Source: Agrostemma githago (lineage: Eukaryota; Streptophyta; Magnoliopsida; Caryophyllales; Caryophyllaceae). From it: a DNA stretch of 64,000 nt. The first letter of the stretch is position 1. Every line of letters starts with the position of its first letter. The notes below the pieces were generated by a model, which made no database searches, had not been told where the DNA came from, and saw only the letters and a list, made by a program, of their open reading frames with translations. The position numbers were made by a program, and so were the translations under genes. The DNA lies in NCBI GenBank assembly GCA_958450325.1, contig OY288247.1, positions 61,073,701 through 61,137,700 of the forward strand. Direction: 5' to 3'. This document shows positions 33,221-44,716 of this stretch, one piece after another.

Positions 33221-34737
33221 TCGTTATTATTATTAATGGTGAATTTTGTGAAAAGCTCGAAAAGAGCGGCCATCTGATCGTTGGTCAGTGGCGGGATAGG
33301 GAGAGGTCTTGGGACAGGCCCCGAGACCTCAGTGGATAAGGGAAGAGGGGTTACAGACTCGACTCCAGCACCAGACCCTCTAGACTCAGACTCGGACTCC
33401 GACTCTAACTCTGACTCAGACTCGGTATCCGGCATGTCTCCCTCGCCAGTGGTCAGCTTGTAGGTCCGTCCTTGACTGTCGGTCCACTTGATGGTCTCCT
33501 TCCAGGCCCTTTTTCCTGTGTCTGCACCAACTTCGGTGATCAGCTTTGTTGGGTCAAACCGATTGCTGCGGAGGATCAGATTGACCAGATCATCTTTTGG
33601 AGCGGGGACAGCCTTGTCTTCTCCAAATAGAAGCCCCAGCACGGGCTCGGAGTTGCTTTCCCCTTCCTTGGAATCGGTTTGAACGAGGGCAAATATGTCA
33701 TCGGGGATGAAATTGCATTCCCGAGCCGTTTTGGTCTCGGGATATGTGATTGTGGGTTGGTAGAGGCCCACTTGAATGGCTCCGAAGACTGGAGTGACGA
33801 AGTAATCAGTTAACTTTGGGCTATAAGGGCCTATGTAAGTACCCTTGAGAATGTCGATGACCTTGTGAATACCGGCCCGAACCACGTTTTCTGGGGTTAT
33901 AGCATACCCCAACCCGAAGTGTGATTCGCTATCGTTTAGGACCTCAATAATCTTCCCAGCTGGAAGATATGGCCTTGAGGTTGCTCCCGGTAGATAGCCC
34001 AGGTTCTGTAGCATCGTGTCGATGCTAGTTGTGAAGTAGGGCCTAAAGAGATACTCTTCTTTGATCATGCCCACGAAATCAAATCCTCGTGGGTCAGTCT
34101 GGCCCGTAGCAATGCAGCTTGCTACGGTAATTAGAGTAGCCTCTAGTGTGATGATGTCGTCCCGAAGTGGCACCTTGACTTTTCGGTGAAGAGTGGAGGA
34201 TGCGGCCTTGACTGCGTGGATCCAAGGCCTTTCTAATAGTAGGTTAAAGGACGAGGTGACATCAATCACCTGGAACTCCAACTCTTTCTCGATTGGGCCC
34301 GTTATTATTGTTAATTTAATGGCCCCGGCCACCGGTTTTGGGCTTCCGTCGAAAGCCTGGATAGTCTGCGCTGTAGGGAGGTAGTCGGCATCGGTGATAC
34401 CGAGAGCTTTAGCGGTCCTTAGAGGTAGGACGTTCACGGCGGACCCATCGTCAATAAGGGTCATTGGGAGGTATTTTCCTCGGCAAATGACCGTAATGTA
34501 TAGGGCCAGATTATGATTGGGCCCGAACGCTGGTAGATCTGACTCGGAGAAGATGATGAGTGGGCCTTCTTCCTTGGACTTGCCTTTGAGATAAGGCATA
34601 ATAGTGGCTACCATTTCAGTAGGGGTAACCTGCGAGTCGACCTTGATTTCATCGATAGCCTTAGTCAATGCTTCCCGATGAGCTTGTGAGCTAACCAGTA
34701 ATTGCCATATGGTTAGATCAGCTCGAACCCTCTTCAT
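33109..34737 (-). CDS. Aspartic protease region of element B
   Basis: A 542-codon open frame. Its ATG overlaps the gag stop (ATGA at 34737-34734). The active-site motif is LIDDGSAVNVLPL near residues 95-107, with a Tat-type D-D-G-S. FQVIDVTSSFNLLLERPWIHA follows. A long acidic linker has runs of Ser-Glu pairs (33375-33440). The last 35 or so codons (33220-33109) overlap the start of the RT frame in a different frame and are probably not native. Open over its length, but the fused product would need a frame change to reach RT. Confidence 0.75.
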   Translation of the reverse strand: MKRVRADLTIWQLLVSSQAHREALTKAIDEIKVDSQVTPTEMVATIMPYLKGKSKEEGPLIIFSESDLPAFGPNHNLALYITVICRGKYLPMTLIDDGSAVNVLPLRTAKALGITDADYLPTAQTIQAFDGSPKPVAGAIKLTIITGPIEKELEFQVIDVTSSFNLLLERPWIHAVKAASSTLHRKVKVPLRDDIITLEATLITVASCIATGQTDPRGFDFVGMIKEEYLFRPYFTTSIDTMLQNLGYLPGATSRPYLPAGKIIEVLNDSESHFGLGYAITPENVVRAGIHKVIDILKGTYIGPYSPKLTDYFVTPVFGAIQVGLYQPTITYPETKTARECNFIPDDIFALVQTDSKEGESNSEPVLGLLFGEDKAVPAPKDDLVNLILRSNRFDPTKLITEVGADTGKRAWKETIKWTDSQGRTYKLTTGEGDMPDTESESELESESESESRGSGAGVESVTPLPLSTEVSGPVPRPLPIPPLTNDQMAALFELFTKFTINNNNEIVLLTTCLISKIFSISKILYAMTLRNPTNRYLYLHI

Positions 34738-36101
34738 TTGTTGGACCAGAGCAGAGCCGTGTCAGTGCTTGTTTCTTCAGGGGTAGATTCCGTCCTGGCA
34801 GGTTCAGTGACGGATGTGGGAATAGAGCGCCCAGCTGTGGCGAGATGGCTGGTGGCTAAGGCTTTGGATTTAGCCTTTCGGACCTCTTCAAGGGTGATGG
34901 GGACAACTTCCCCTTTGGTTAAGTACACATCATCCTCGTCATCGAACCATATCCCGTTGATTTGTGGGATATAGGGGGAGATGAGGTGAGAACAGTCGAT
35001 TACCTCACCGGTGAATATTGCGTGGGCACTGAATGGGTTTTCTTTGTTGCTCGGCTTGTCTCCGGGCAATGGGATCTTCCCACTCTCGATCAAGTCCTGG
35101 ATTAGATGCTTCAGTTTCCAGCACTTTTCGGTATCATGCCCATTACCACGATGATATTGGCAGTAGGCCTGGGCGTTGTAACTTTTGGGCCTCTTTTCTA
35201 CTGGAAGCTCGGGCATCGAGCCTATCGGTTGGATCAGACCCTTTGAAGATAGCCTTTGTAAGGCATAAGTATAGGTAGTCCCTATATCTGTGAATACCCG
35301 ATTTGGTGTATTCTTTTTGGATGAGGTGTCAAGCAGGTTTACCTCATCGAAGATGCTGCGAGTTGCAGCTGCAGGTGTGGGCTTGCTCGTGGATGAACTT
35401 GCCCCTTGATAGCCCTTGGTAGAGGCCTTAGTCAGGCTCTCTAATCTTAAGTCGTCCTCGATCCTTGTACCCATTTCAGTTAGGGTAGCAAAATTAGGGA
35501 TAACAGCATACCGGAGATGGACCCGGTAGGATGGGATAAGGTTCTTGACAAAAGCTTCTACTAGGACCTTCTCACTGGGCTTGTCGACCAGTTTTACGCT
35601 TTCGGCCCGCCATCTTTGTAGATATTTAGTGAACCCTTCTTTGGGCTCTTGGGCCATCACCTCCAGAGTACGCATTGTAGTCTGGATCTCGGTATTATCA
35701 ACGTAATTCCGAGCAAATTCGGTTGCCACATCATCCCAAGTTTTATATTTCTTGGAATCGAGCCTGTAATACCAAGCCGTAGGATGCTTCTCCAAAGAGG
35801 AAGGGAAAAGGTGGGTAAACATGGTGAACTTTACCCCCTTGACCGCCATAAAGTCTTTGAAAGCCCGGATGTGGTGGACCGGGTCTTCAGTACCCTCAAA
35901 CATGGGAATTCCCGTAAGGTTGAGGTTAGCAGGTAGCTCGTCATTCAAGGGCGAATAGGAACGAGCAATTTCGGAGTGGATCGAGTTGCTCGTTGACAGA
36001 TGAACTTGTTCTTCGAGTCTTCGAACAACACTGATGAGCTCAGCTATGGGTCCAGTGGTCCCGGACCCGTCAACAGGGGTCGTCTTTTCTACGGCACTCA
36101 A
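34734..36101 (-). CDS. Gag of element B (455 aa, intact)
   Basis: The frame is open from ATG 36101 to TGA 34734. The Gag core has FPSSLEKHPTAWYYRLDSKK, TWDDVATEFARNY, EGFTKYLQRWRAESVKL and YRVHLRYAVIPN. The zinc knuckle lies near residues 313-328 (CQYHRGNGHDTEKC), a Tat-lineage C/H/H/C form. Gag coats the element RNA and forms particles. It is the only intact retrotransposon gene in the window apart from the adjoining protease frame. It lies about 1.1 kb downstream of the PBS on the minus strand. Confidence 0.85.
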   Translation of the reverse strand: MSAVEKTTPVDGSGTTGPIAELISVVRRLEEQVHLSTSNSIHSEIARSYSPLNDELPANLNLTGIPMFEGTEDPVHHIRAFKDFMAVKGVKFTMFTHLFPSSLEKHPTAWYYRLDSKKYKTWDDVATEFARNYVDNTEIQTTMRTLEVMAQEPKEGFTKYLQRWRAESVKLVDKPSEKVLVEAFVKNLIPSYRVHLRYAVIPNFATLTEMGTRIEDDLRLESLTKASTKGYQGASSSTSKPTPAAATRSIFDEVNLLDTSSKKNTPNRVFTDIGTTYTYALQRLSSKGLIQPIGSMPELPVEKRPKSYNAQAYCQYHRGNGHDTEKCWKLKHLIQDLIESGKIPLPGDKPSNKENPFSAHAIFTGEVIDCSHLISPYIPQINGIWFDDEDDVYLTKGEVVPITLEEVRKAKSKALATSHLATAGRSIPTSVTEPARTESTPEETSTDTALLWSNK

Positions 36102-37203
36102 ACGGGTGTCTCGATCTTAGCTAGGGCATCCTTCAACTCTTCCATTTTGCGTTGATGTCTAGTCGCGGGTGGCCTGTCTGTAAGAACACCGCGTAATCAG
36201 AAACTGGCCCGAATCCCGGAATAGCAAGTACATCCCGAACAAGACTAAAAAAGGAAATGACTCGAAAAGACACCTAGACGGGCGACTTGTGAAGTGTGGG
36301 CCTTCCTTAGGATTCGGCGGGTAGGCCTAGTCCTGTTCGAAGGAAGGTTCACGTGAGACATCCCCAGACTTTTGACTCAATTGTGTTGACGGGCCCTCCT
36401 TTGTAGGGGTTTGTCCTACGTAGGTGGGCCTTGCCTTAGTCTAATAAGGCGGACTGGGATAGGGAAGAAACCCGTGATGTAAGATCGAGAGAGTTTCGAC
36501 GCTAAAGACCTTGACAACTTACGACATGACCCGACACTGCTAAATACGGGAAGTCCTAAGAAGAGGAAAGTTTTGAAAATGGATTGTTTTGGAAAGTCCG
36601 AGAGAACTCGGGGAAAGGCCCGATTTTTCGAGAAAATCGGAAAGTGTATCGGGCCTCGGTTTTTTGAAAGTTTGAAAACGTTTTCGAGTTTTGAATTGGG
36701 CAGCATACCGTCTAGAAAATAGGCTATTTTGAGTAAAATCATAAGTCCTAAATTCGGCATACGACCCAGGTTTTGAAAGTGAATATCTTAAAAAAGATGC
36801 ATTCTTTGAAAAGTTGACGGTTTTTGAAAGCGACATGGAAACCAAATAGCACGTAGTCACACAAGCATTATAACGACAGCATGTATGCTTTACACTAAGT
36901 CTCGGTCGGTCTAAGAGGGTCTATACCGGTGTACATAGTCTAGACGTTGATCGGGACGGACTCTCTAAGTCAAATTGAGCTTAGAACATGCCGCGAAACC
37001 CACTCGAATCGACTATGGACACCTTTTGACATATCCATATTGGAGTACATCAATGGTATAGTGGGACGTCGGTCACCAGTACCAGCCCGGGAAAATATGG
37101 GTTATGCATGAACCGTAAAACTAAAACGCGTATTGTACTAGTCAAACGATTTCTATTCGAGTCTCACCCTGAGGATGCCGATGGTAAGTCACACATCAGT
37201 TAA
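36102..37203 (-). other. 5' leader of element B, noncoding
   Basis: About 1.1 kb between PBS and gag. It contains GAAAATCGG and TTTTGAAAGT-like short repeats and no convincing gene. The block near 36540-36760 is similar to 51300-51560 of element D in the opposite orientation, which links the two families. Confidence 0.6.
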
Positions 37204-37221
37204 TCCCCAGCGGAGTCGCCA
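37204..37221 (-). promoter_or_regulatory. Primer binding site of element B
   Basis: On the minus strand TGGCGACTCCGCTGGGGA, three nt after the 5' LTR. This is the Ogre-type site, reported as complementary to tRNA-Arg (family knowledge). Confidence 0.8.
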
Positions 37222-37224
37222 AAT

Positions 37225-39873
37225 TGTGGACATGACGTAGGTCCACCCCGACGCAGCCACGCGCGGGTTTGGGGAGGCAAATGAATCTCCATATGAAAAC
37301 AGATCGGATGGAAATTTAAATCGAAGTGGAGTCGCCACCGAACTTTGTGGGAGTTCAGGCCCGTTCGAACCCACTCTATGTCGTAGTGGGCCGTGTACAA
37401 AATACGGCCCATTTCTGATGTCAGAGTTTATTGGGTTCGTCCCTTAGCATTGCGATACCGATACCGTCACTACCGGTTATCGTGTATTGAATGACTCTCG
37501 TGCGCCAACGGTTTCGGGCATCCGGAAACTGAGGTTCTGAGTAAGGGGTGAGGGTACGTGTTGGGAAGCCCACAAAGGACACCCAACCCCGCCCGCACAT
37601 AAGCGGCCTCTACTAGGATATCGAAAGACTTTCCAATACGCGCGTTAGTTGAACGGGAAAATGATATGCAAAGATTATTTTCCCTAAACATGTGAAAGAA
37701 TTGAAAGGGTTTCTATGTCGATTTAATGCAATTAATTCTAAAGTCAAAGTTGAATTTTAGCATGCGGGTTCATTTTAGTACAATAAAATAAACAAAAAAT
37801 TGACAAGAGAAACAATAAACGCGTTAGTAACGATATAACGGTTTATGAAATATTGAAAGATATAGAAAGATGCTAGCAAGTTAATGCATGGTTTTGAAAA
37901 AGATGTTTCACGTGATAGATTAGGCACGTGTTGACTTAAGTCACGAAAAACGATTAACGAGACTCGAATGCTATTGTAGGACTCACGGTTTAACGTGATA
38001 AAGGGCCACTCGACCGAGTCATTGTGTGACTCGACCGAGTGGACCTCTGAAAAAGATTTTGTCCGGTTTTTATGACCCTACTCGACCGAGTTATTGGCCA
38101 ACTCGACCGATTACGTTGCCACTCGACCGAGTCACTTTGAGACTCGACCGAGTGGAGGTCGTAAAAACATTTTGTCTCGTATTATGGACCCTACTCGAAC
38201 GAGTTATTGACCAACTCGACCGAGTCACTGTGAGACTCGACCGAGTGGAGGTCATAAAGACATTCTGTTTCGGTTTTTGTGATGTCACTCGATCGAGTGG
38301 CCTAAGCACTCGGTCGAGTGGCACCTGTACGAACCAGGTTCGTTTGCAATTTTAATTATCGATTTCGAAATTGCTTTTGATTTTTGATGATTTGACGAAT
38401 TGGGCATAAATATTGTGAATTTATACTCAATTCTAGACTTGAATACTCGTTGTATCCCATATTCGATTATTGAATCGATATGGAATACTAGAGTGAAAAT
38501 AAAAAAAGAAATAGATTTAAGTCGCCTTAAATTAACTACCGCGATATGGTATATATTTCCTCCACGTTTAATAATGTCGTAATTCTAATGAATTGTATTG
38601 ACAATTATTTTAGCATCAACGGAAGTCGCGTTAGCTAATTTGTATGACTAGATCGTTAGATTCGACGTCCAATTATGAAATCGGTATCGAATCTAATAGA
38701 TCAACGCTTGAATTGAAAGACTTGATTTCCTCGGCTTTTCCGACATCGAAATAAATCCCTAGGGATTGTGATGCCGGATCCGCGTCAACGGGTTTCGACC
38801 CTTATTAAAATAGAGTGCTTGTGAAAATAGGTTTTTTGAATTGACGAGAATTGCAATAATGGTGATAATGACGCGAGCGAAAAATAAACGAAATTGTTTA
38901 AGTTGACCCGTTTCAATAATCAAGTGCTAGGGTGTCGGAATAAGCGACCGGCAACGCTGTGTGCAGTACACTTGTATATTCGGGTTTCCTTATTCCGACA
39001 TCCTTCGCACTCGACACAAATCCGCGAGTATTTTAATGTTTTAATACTAGCGTTATTAATGATATTAGAGATGCGATAAATAAATAAAACAAAAAAAGAA
39101 GAAAAAAAGACGAGAGGAAGAGAAGAAGGGAAGAACGGGAATTGGCACCCTCAACCTACATGTTTCTTATGCTCGGTATGGACTCGTAGTGACGGCTTGC
39201 ACGGGAGTTTCGAGATATGTAGTGTGAGTTGTGGTGGTTTAGGTTTGCCTCCTAGGTACTAGGGTTAGGGCTTGAGTGTAGTATTAGGGTTGAGTAGTTG
39301 ATTAGGGTTTGTAAAGTTGTTCAATTGGTTGTGCATGAGGGTGTTTATATAGGCTAAGCCTAAGACCTCGGTTAGGGTTACTCAACCGAGTAACCAGCTA
39401 ACTCGGTCGAGTGGCCCGTTGTGCCAGCAGTCGGGCTCGAAATAGGCCCACTCGATCGAGTGGGTGGGGTACTCTATTGAGTGGCCCAGCTGGGTCGCGC
39501 GGGTCCATTGCTTTGGGCCGCGACTTTGGATTTTGATGAGTTTTGTGTTTGACTTGGACTTTTGATGTTTGGATTGGTTGTTTTGTATGTCTCGGAGACG
39601 ACTTTGACCAGGTTTGACCCAATCGTAAAAAAGTCGGTTTTATTTCCGGTGTCGGTTTTGGCCCAAATTAGTCTTGTTTGACTCGGAACGGTCCGATGGG
39701 CCTGGATTTGAGGTTGATTTTGTGAGGTTTGTACTCCGTAAGTGCATTAGCCAACGACTAATGGATTTGAGCCCATATCTGAGCGCGTAGAAACACTTAG
39801 CGTCCGATCATCATCGGGTGTTTTTTTGGGAAACTACCATAGACACCTGGCAGTCAAAATGCGGGTGTCTACA
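37225..39873 (-). repeat. 5' LTR of element B (right copy)
   Basis: Same sequence as 15772-18446, 26 bp shorter overall. One dyad unit of the array at 38003-38325 is partly deleted (ACTCGAACGAG...GACCAACTCGACCGAGTCAC). Eleven dyads remain. It is followed by GGCAT, the target duplication, and then the gag of A resumes. Confidence 0.9.
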
Positions 39874-39878
39874 GGCAT

Positions 39879-42800
39879 ACAACATAAGAGTGCCGCCATC
39901 TAAAAGATGAGATTGAGAAGCTCATCAGAAATGGCTGGCTGAGCAACTATGCTGCAAGGAACAAGGGCCAGAAAACTGTGACGGACAAGCCTGAGGATTC
40001 AACGCAGAATCGCATGATAATCCATGCAATATCAGGGGGTGCTGAATGTCAGACAAGCAGAAGAGGCCAAACATGGCAAATCCGAGAGCTGAAGAACCAA
40101 ATCTGCTATGCTGAAAAGGCAGGAAGCCCAACAGGCCTGACCCTGAGCATCACTCCCCAGAATGCAGGGCGGGTAATCTACCCCCACTGCGACCCCCTGG
40201 TATTGTCTCTTGTCATCAATAATCATATTGTGAGAAGGTGTATGGTGGACACCGGCGCCTACACCAACCCATTGTATAAGAAGGCATTCGAGAAAATGAA
40301 CCTGGAAAAGAGGCACCTCAAGCCTGCCCCGGGATCATTGTATGGGTTTAGCGGGGCAAGGATCCTTCCTATGGGAATCATTGAACTACCGGTGACATTC
40401 AGAGAAGGCGCCTCAGCCAGAAATATCCGAGCATCATTCGTCGTTGTTGATGCGAAATCTGCGTATAATGCTTTGATAGGAAGAGCCACCCTGGACGAAA
40501 TCGAGGCAGCTATATCCATCAAAGCACTGACAATAGCTTATGTAACTGATTTTGAAATGAAAGGGAAGGTACATAGGGACCAGGAGTCGGCCAGGCAATG
40601 CTACTCCGTAGCCCTGCGCACCCATGAAACAGAAAGGAAAGGTAAATGGAAAGCAGACAGTTCCCCCAGCAGGGAAGGCAAGATTCCAGCCGGCCAGCAG
40701 AAGGCAGACCACCTCGAACCTGAGGGGGAGAGTATGCTAGTGGAACTGGAACCAGGGAGACAAGTCCTGATAGGGGCAGACCTTGAGAGTTCCTACCGCG
40801 AAGAATTGATTAAAGTCTTAAGAGACAACAGGGACGTGTTTGCCTACTCGGCAAACGAGATGCCATGGGTAGATCCGACTCACATTGTTCACAAGCTGAA
40901 CGTATGTCCGGAGGCACACCCTGTAAAGCAGAAGAAGAGAAATATGTCCGCAGGAAAGGATCAGGCTGATTTCATAGAAACTTGCGACTACCCAGAATGG
41001 TTGGCCAACGTAGTAATGGTAAAAAAGTCCTCGGGTGCCTGGAGGATGTGCGTGGACTTCGCCAACCTCAACAAGGCATGCCCCAAGGATTGCTACCCCC
41101 TGCCATGAATAGATCAATTGGTAGATGCTACTAGTGGCTACTCCATGCTAAGTTTCTTGGACGCCTTTTCAGGCTATCACCAAGTGTACCTCTGGCAACC
41201 TGACAGGGTAAAATGCGCGTTCATCACCAGTTCTGGTACATTCATGTATAAGATGATGCCATTTGGGCTCAAAAATGCAGGCGCCACCTACCAACGGCTG
41301 GTCGACAAGGTATTTGAAAGCCAGAAGGGTAGAAACATCGAGGCTTATGTGGATGATGCCATTGTGAAAAGTAAAACGGATGAGGAGCACCTAAGGGATC
41401 TGCAGGAGACTTTCTCCTCCCTGCACGCCTACCGGATGAAGCTGAATCCTAAAAAATGTACCTTCGAAGTACGCTCGGGAAAGTTTCTAGGCTTCCTGGT
41501 CATCGCCAGGGGAATCGATGCAAACCCAGAAAAAATCCAGGCTGTCCTGGACCTGCCAGAGCGAAAGACAAACAGGGACATACAACGCCTAACCGGCAGA
41601 ATGGCTGCCTTGGCACGGTTCATTGCCAGGTCAGCAGACAAGTCAACACCTTTCTTTAAGGTGTTAAAAGGAAACAAAACGTTCAAGTGGGAAACTGAAC
41701 AAAAAAAGGCCTTCGAACAACTAAAAGAGCACTTGAAGAAGCTGCCCACCCTGGCAAGGCCGGTGGCAGGGGAGAAGCTCTTCCTTTACATTGTCGTAAC
41801 AAACTCAACAGTGAGCGTGGTAATTTTAAGGGAGGAGGCAGGCTCCCAGCAGGCGATCTATTTTGTAAGTCATGCCCTGGGGGCTGCAGAGAAGAATTAC
41901 CAAGTTGTTGAAAAAGCAGCTTACGCAGTCGTCATTGCAGCCAGGAAGCTCAGGCCTTACTTCGACGCTCATCCCGTCGTTGTACTGACTGACCGGCCCC
42001 TAGAAAAAGTACTAGAAAAATTTGAAAAGTCTGGAAGATTGCTAAAATGGGCCATAGAGCTAAGCGGGTTAGGAATATCATACCAGCCCACGACTGCCAT
42101 CAAAGCTCAGGCCTTGGCAGATTTCCTGGCGGAGTGTTCTCATTTAGAGGAGGATGATCCACCCACAGGAGAATGGATAGTATACACTGACGGATCCTCT
42201 ACAGCCAATGGTGCGGGGGTAGGGATCGTGCTGACCAGCCCTGCGGGAATAGACTTCGAGCATGCGCTCAGGTTCACCTTCCCTGCATCAAATAACGAGG
42301 CGGAGTACAAGGCCGTATTGGCAGGTATCAGTCTAGGTAAGGCCGCAGGAGCAAAAAGGCTCGTCCTAGCAACAGACTTCCAGCTCATAGCCAACCAAAT
42401 CAATGGTGAATATGAGGCCAGAGATCAAGCTATGGCATCGTACCTGGAACGGGTAACGCAAGAACTGTCAGGGTTAAAATCCTATGAAGTTAAGCATATT
42501 CTCAGGTCACAGAACAATCGGGCGGACGCCCTATCTAAGCTGGCCAGCTCCAGCCTACAGGATATACGAAGATCAGTTTGGGTGGATGTAATACAAGAAA
42601 AATCTACCACACCTTGCCAACTGGTCAGTGTCATTGAGAGAGAAGAATCTGATGACTGGATGACCCCAATCGTCCAATACAAGAAGTACGGAACCCTCCC
42701 ACAAGATCCAATCCAGAGAAGGAAAATGTCGGCCAGGGCTACATGGTTTATACTAATTGGCGAAGAGTTGTATCGTAAATCGTTCTCGTCTCCCCTGCTC

Positions 42801-43897
42801 AAGTGCCTGGGGGCAGGGCAGGCCGCAGAAGTATTAGACGATATACACTCAGGCATCTGCGGCCATCACGTAGGAGGAAGGTCATTGGCACATAAGGCCC
42901 TGAGGGCAGGCTACTACTGGACGACCCTACTTGCTGATGCCAGGAACCTAACCCAAAAATGCAGGAAGTGTCAGCTCTTTGCCCCATCAATACATGCCCC
43001 CGCTCAGGACCTCAGCCCAATCTTGTCCCCCATCCCTTTTGCTCAGTGGGGGATGGACATTCTAGGTCCATTTGCTGCAGCGACTGGAGGCAGAAAATTT
43101 TTGATAGTGGGAATTGATTACTTTACCAAGTGGATCGAAGCTGAAGCCGTCCCAAATATTACAGAGCCTGTGGTCAGGAAAGTGATTTGGAGGAACATCA
43201 TAACAAGGTATGGCCTGCCAAAGGTTCTAGTTTTTGACCATGGAAGGCAATTTGACAACGATCCCTTGAGGACCTGGCTGGAAATCCATGACATAGTGGT
43301 CGCTTATTTCGCCGTCTGCCACCCTCAGACCAATTGGCAAGCTAAAGCAGCGAACAAGCAAAAATTGAACGGGCTGAAGAGGATGGTGGATGAACTCAAA
43401 GAAAGATGGGCAGACGAACTGCCAAGTGTGCTATGGTCGATCAGGACCACCAGAAAGGAGTCCACAGGGCAGACTCCTTTTGGCCTGGTCTACGGGGCCG
43501 AGGCCCTGCTACCCGTAGAAGCACGGATTCCCACCCTCCGATCCCAGCAGTATGATAGGACGAGCAATGAGGATGCAATGAACAAGGCTCTTGATCTGGT
43601 TGGAGAAGTAAGACAGGAGGCTTGCGTCAATATCGCTGTCTATCAACAAAGAATGAGAAGATCAGAGCTTACAACAGAAGGGTGAATACAAGGAGCATCC
43701 AGATGGGGGACCTAGTCCTAAGAAAAACACAGGCTGTAGGAAGGTCAAAGGAGCATGGCAAGCTAAGTGCCAACTGGGAAGGTCCATACAAAGTGACCCA
43801 GATTATGGGACCAGGAACCTACAGAATTGCTAACTCTGAAGGCCAGGAGCTGGCCGCCCACTGGAATGCGGATACTTTGAAGAAGTACTACGTTTAA
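39879..43897 (+). pseudogene. gag end, protease, RT, RNase H, integrase of element A
   Basis: The zinc knuckle resumes (ECRHLKDEIEKLIRNGWL, after one TAA). Protease: CMVDTGAYTNPLY near 40240. RT: a shortened finger region, then VCVDFANLNKACPKDC. A TGA at 41106 stands where Arg is expected, followed by FLDAFSGYHQV, MPFGLKNAGATYQ and the catalytic AYVDDAIVKS near 41343. RNase H: VYTDGSS and NNEAEYKAVLAGI. Integrase: H/H and CRKCQ, GMDILGPF, VFDHGRQFDN, then NWQAKAANK. In the last motif the catalytic Glu of NGQAEAANK is replaced by Lys. A frameshift near 43660 leads into the C-terminal part, which ends at LKKYYV (43897). Confidence 0.9.
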
Positions 43898-44135
43898 AGT
43901 CGAGTTCTTTTTAAGCTTTTTCTCTCTAGAAAGAACGGTGGAGGACGGTCAAGATACAATGTCGACAACTCCGACCACAAGTGTTTGAAGTTTTTCAAGA
44001 AATGAAAAGATCCTTGAATTTATACTCGTTGTCTGTTCAAATTAGCACTTCACACACAAACGAGCAGGGGGCAATAGAGGGAGGGCCCCCTGTTGCAAAA
44101 CCCAGGGAAAATAGACCCCCCAACAAAACATGCAA

Positions 44136-44477
44136 AGTCCCCCCACCTGCCTCTGGGCAGGCAGGGGGCAGGCCCCCTAGACTTCGGCGAGAAGCCAGGG
44201 TCAGGCCAGGCCCCATGCGCCAAACCAACGAAGGACTGGGGAAACCCCCAACCTTGTATAAAAAATGCAAGTCCCTCCACCTGCCTCTGGGCAGGCAGAG
44301 GGAAGGCCCCCTGGACTTCGGCGAGAAGCCAGGGTCAGGCCAGGCCCCATGCGCCAAACCAACAAGGACTGGGGAACCCCCCAACCTTGTATAAAAAACG
44401 CAAGTCCCCCCACCTACCTCTGGGCAGGCTGGGGGCAGGCCCCCTGGACTTCGGCGAGAAGCCAAGGTCAGGCTGAG
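44136..44477. repeat. Tandem repeat, 134-bp unit, about 2.6 copies
   Basis: Units at 44136-44269, 44270-44402 and a partial one at 44403-44477. Each starts AGTCCCCCCACCTGCCTCTG, contains GACTTCGGCGAGAAGCCA and ends CCTTGTATAAAAAA. They are almost identical. The location, just downstream of integrase and upstream of the antisense gene, matches the variable 3' region of Tat-group elements. Reading frames across them are artefacts of the repeat. Confidence 0.9.
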
Positions 44478-44716
44478 CCATGAAGTATGATAGGAAAATA
44501 GAGATGAAGCAAGCAAAGGAAACATTCATAAAGGTGATAAAAGCATTCATAAAGTTTACAAGACGGAAAACAAAATCCAATCATAATAAAATTCAGGCTA
44601 CACCAGCGGGCAACCAGCCACATTACGGTTCGGCGCGCAAAAAGATAAAGTCAGGGAGGAAACAAAGGCGCAGAAGGATAGGGGCAGGAGCCCTCAGAAG
44701 ACGACTGCCCTACTCG

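Larger units (their letters stand above)
15772..39873 (-). mobile_element. Ogre/Tat-like retrotransposon B (host of C)
   Basis: LTRs of 2675 and 2649 bp lie at 15772-18446 and 37225-39873, flanked by the exact duplication GGCAT (15767-15771 and 39874-39878). On the minus strand the order is LTR, tRNA-Arg-type PBS, leader, gag, protease, RT-RNase H, [element C], integrase, an antisense gene, polypurine tract and LTR. The large LTR, this PBS type and an extra gene between pol and the 3' LTR fit the Ogre/Tat group. It interrupts the gag zinc knuckle of element A. Confidence 0.9.

Noticed and set aside
44037..44525. Several overlapping frames of 70-160 codons
   Set aside because: Repeats of the 134-bp unit in three frames on both strands; no family resemblance.
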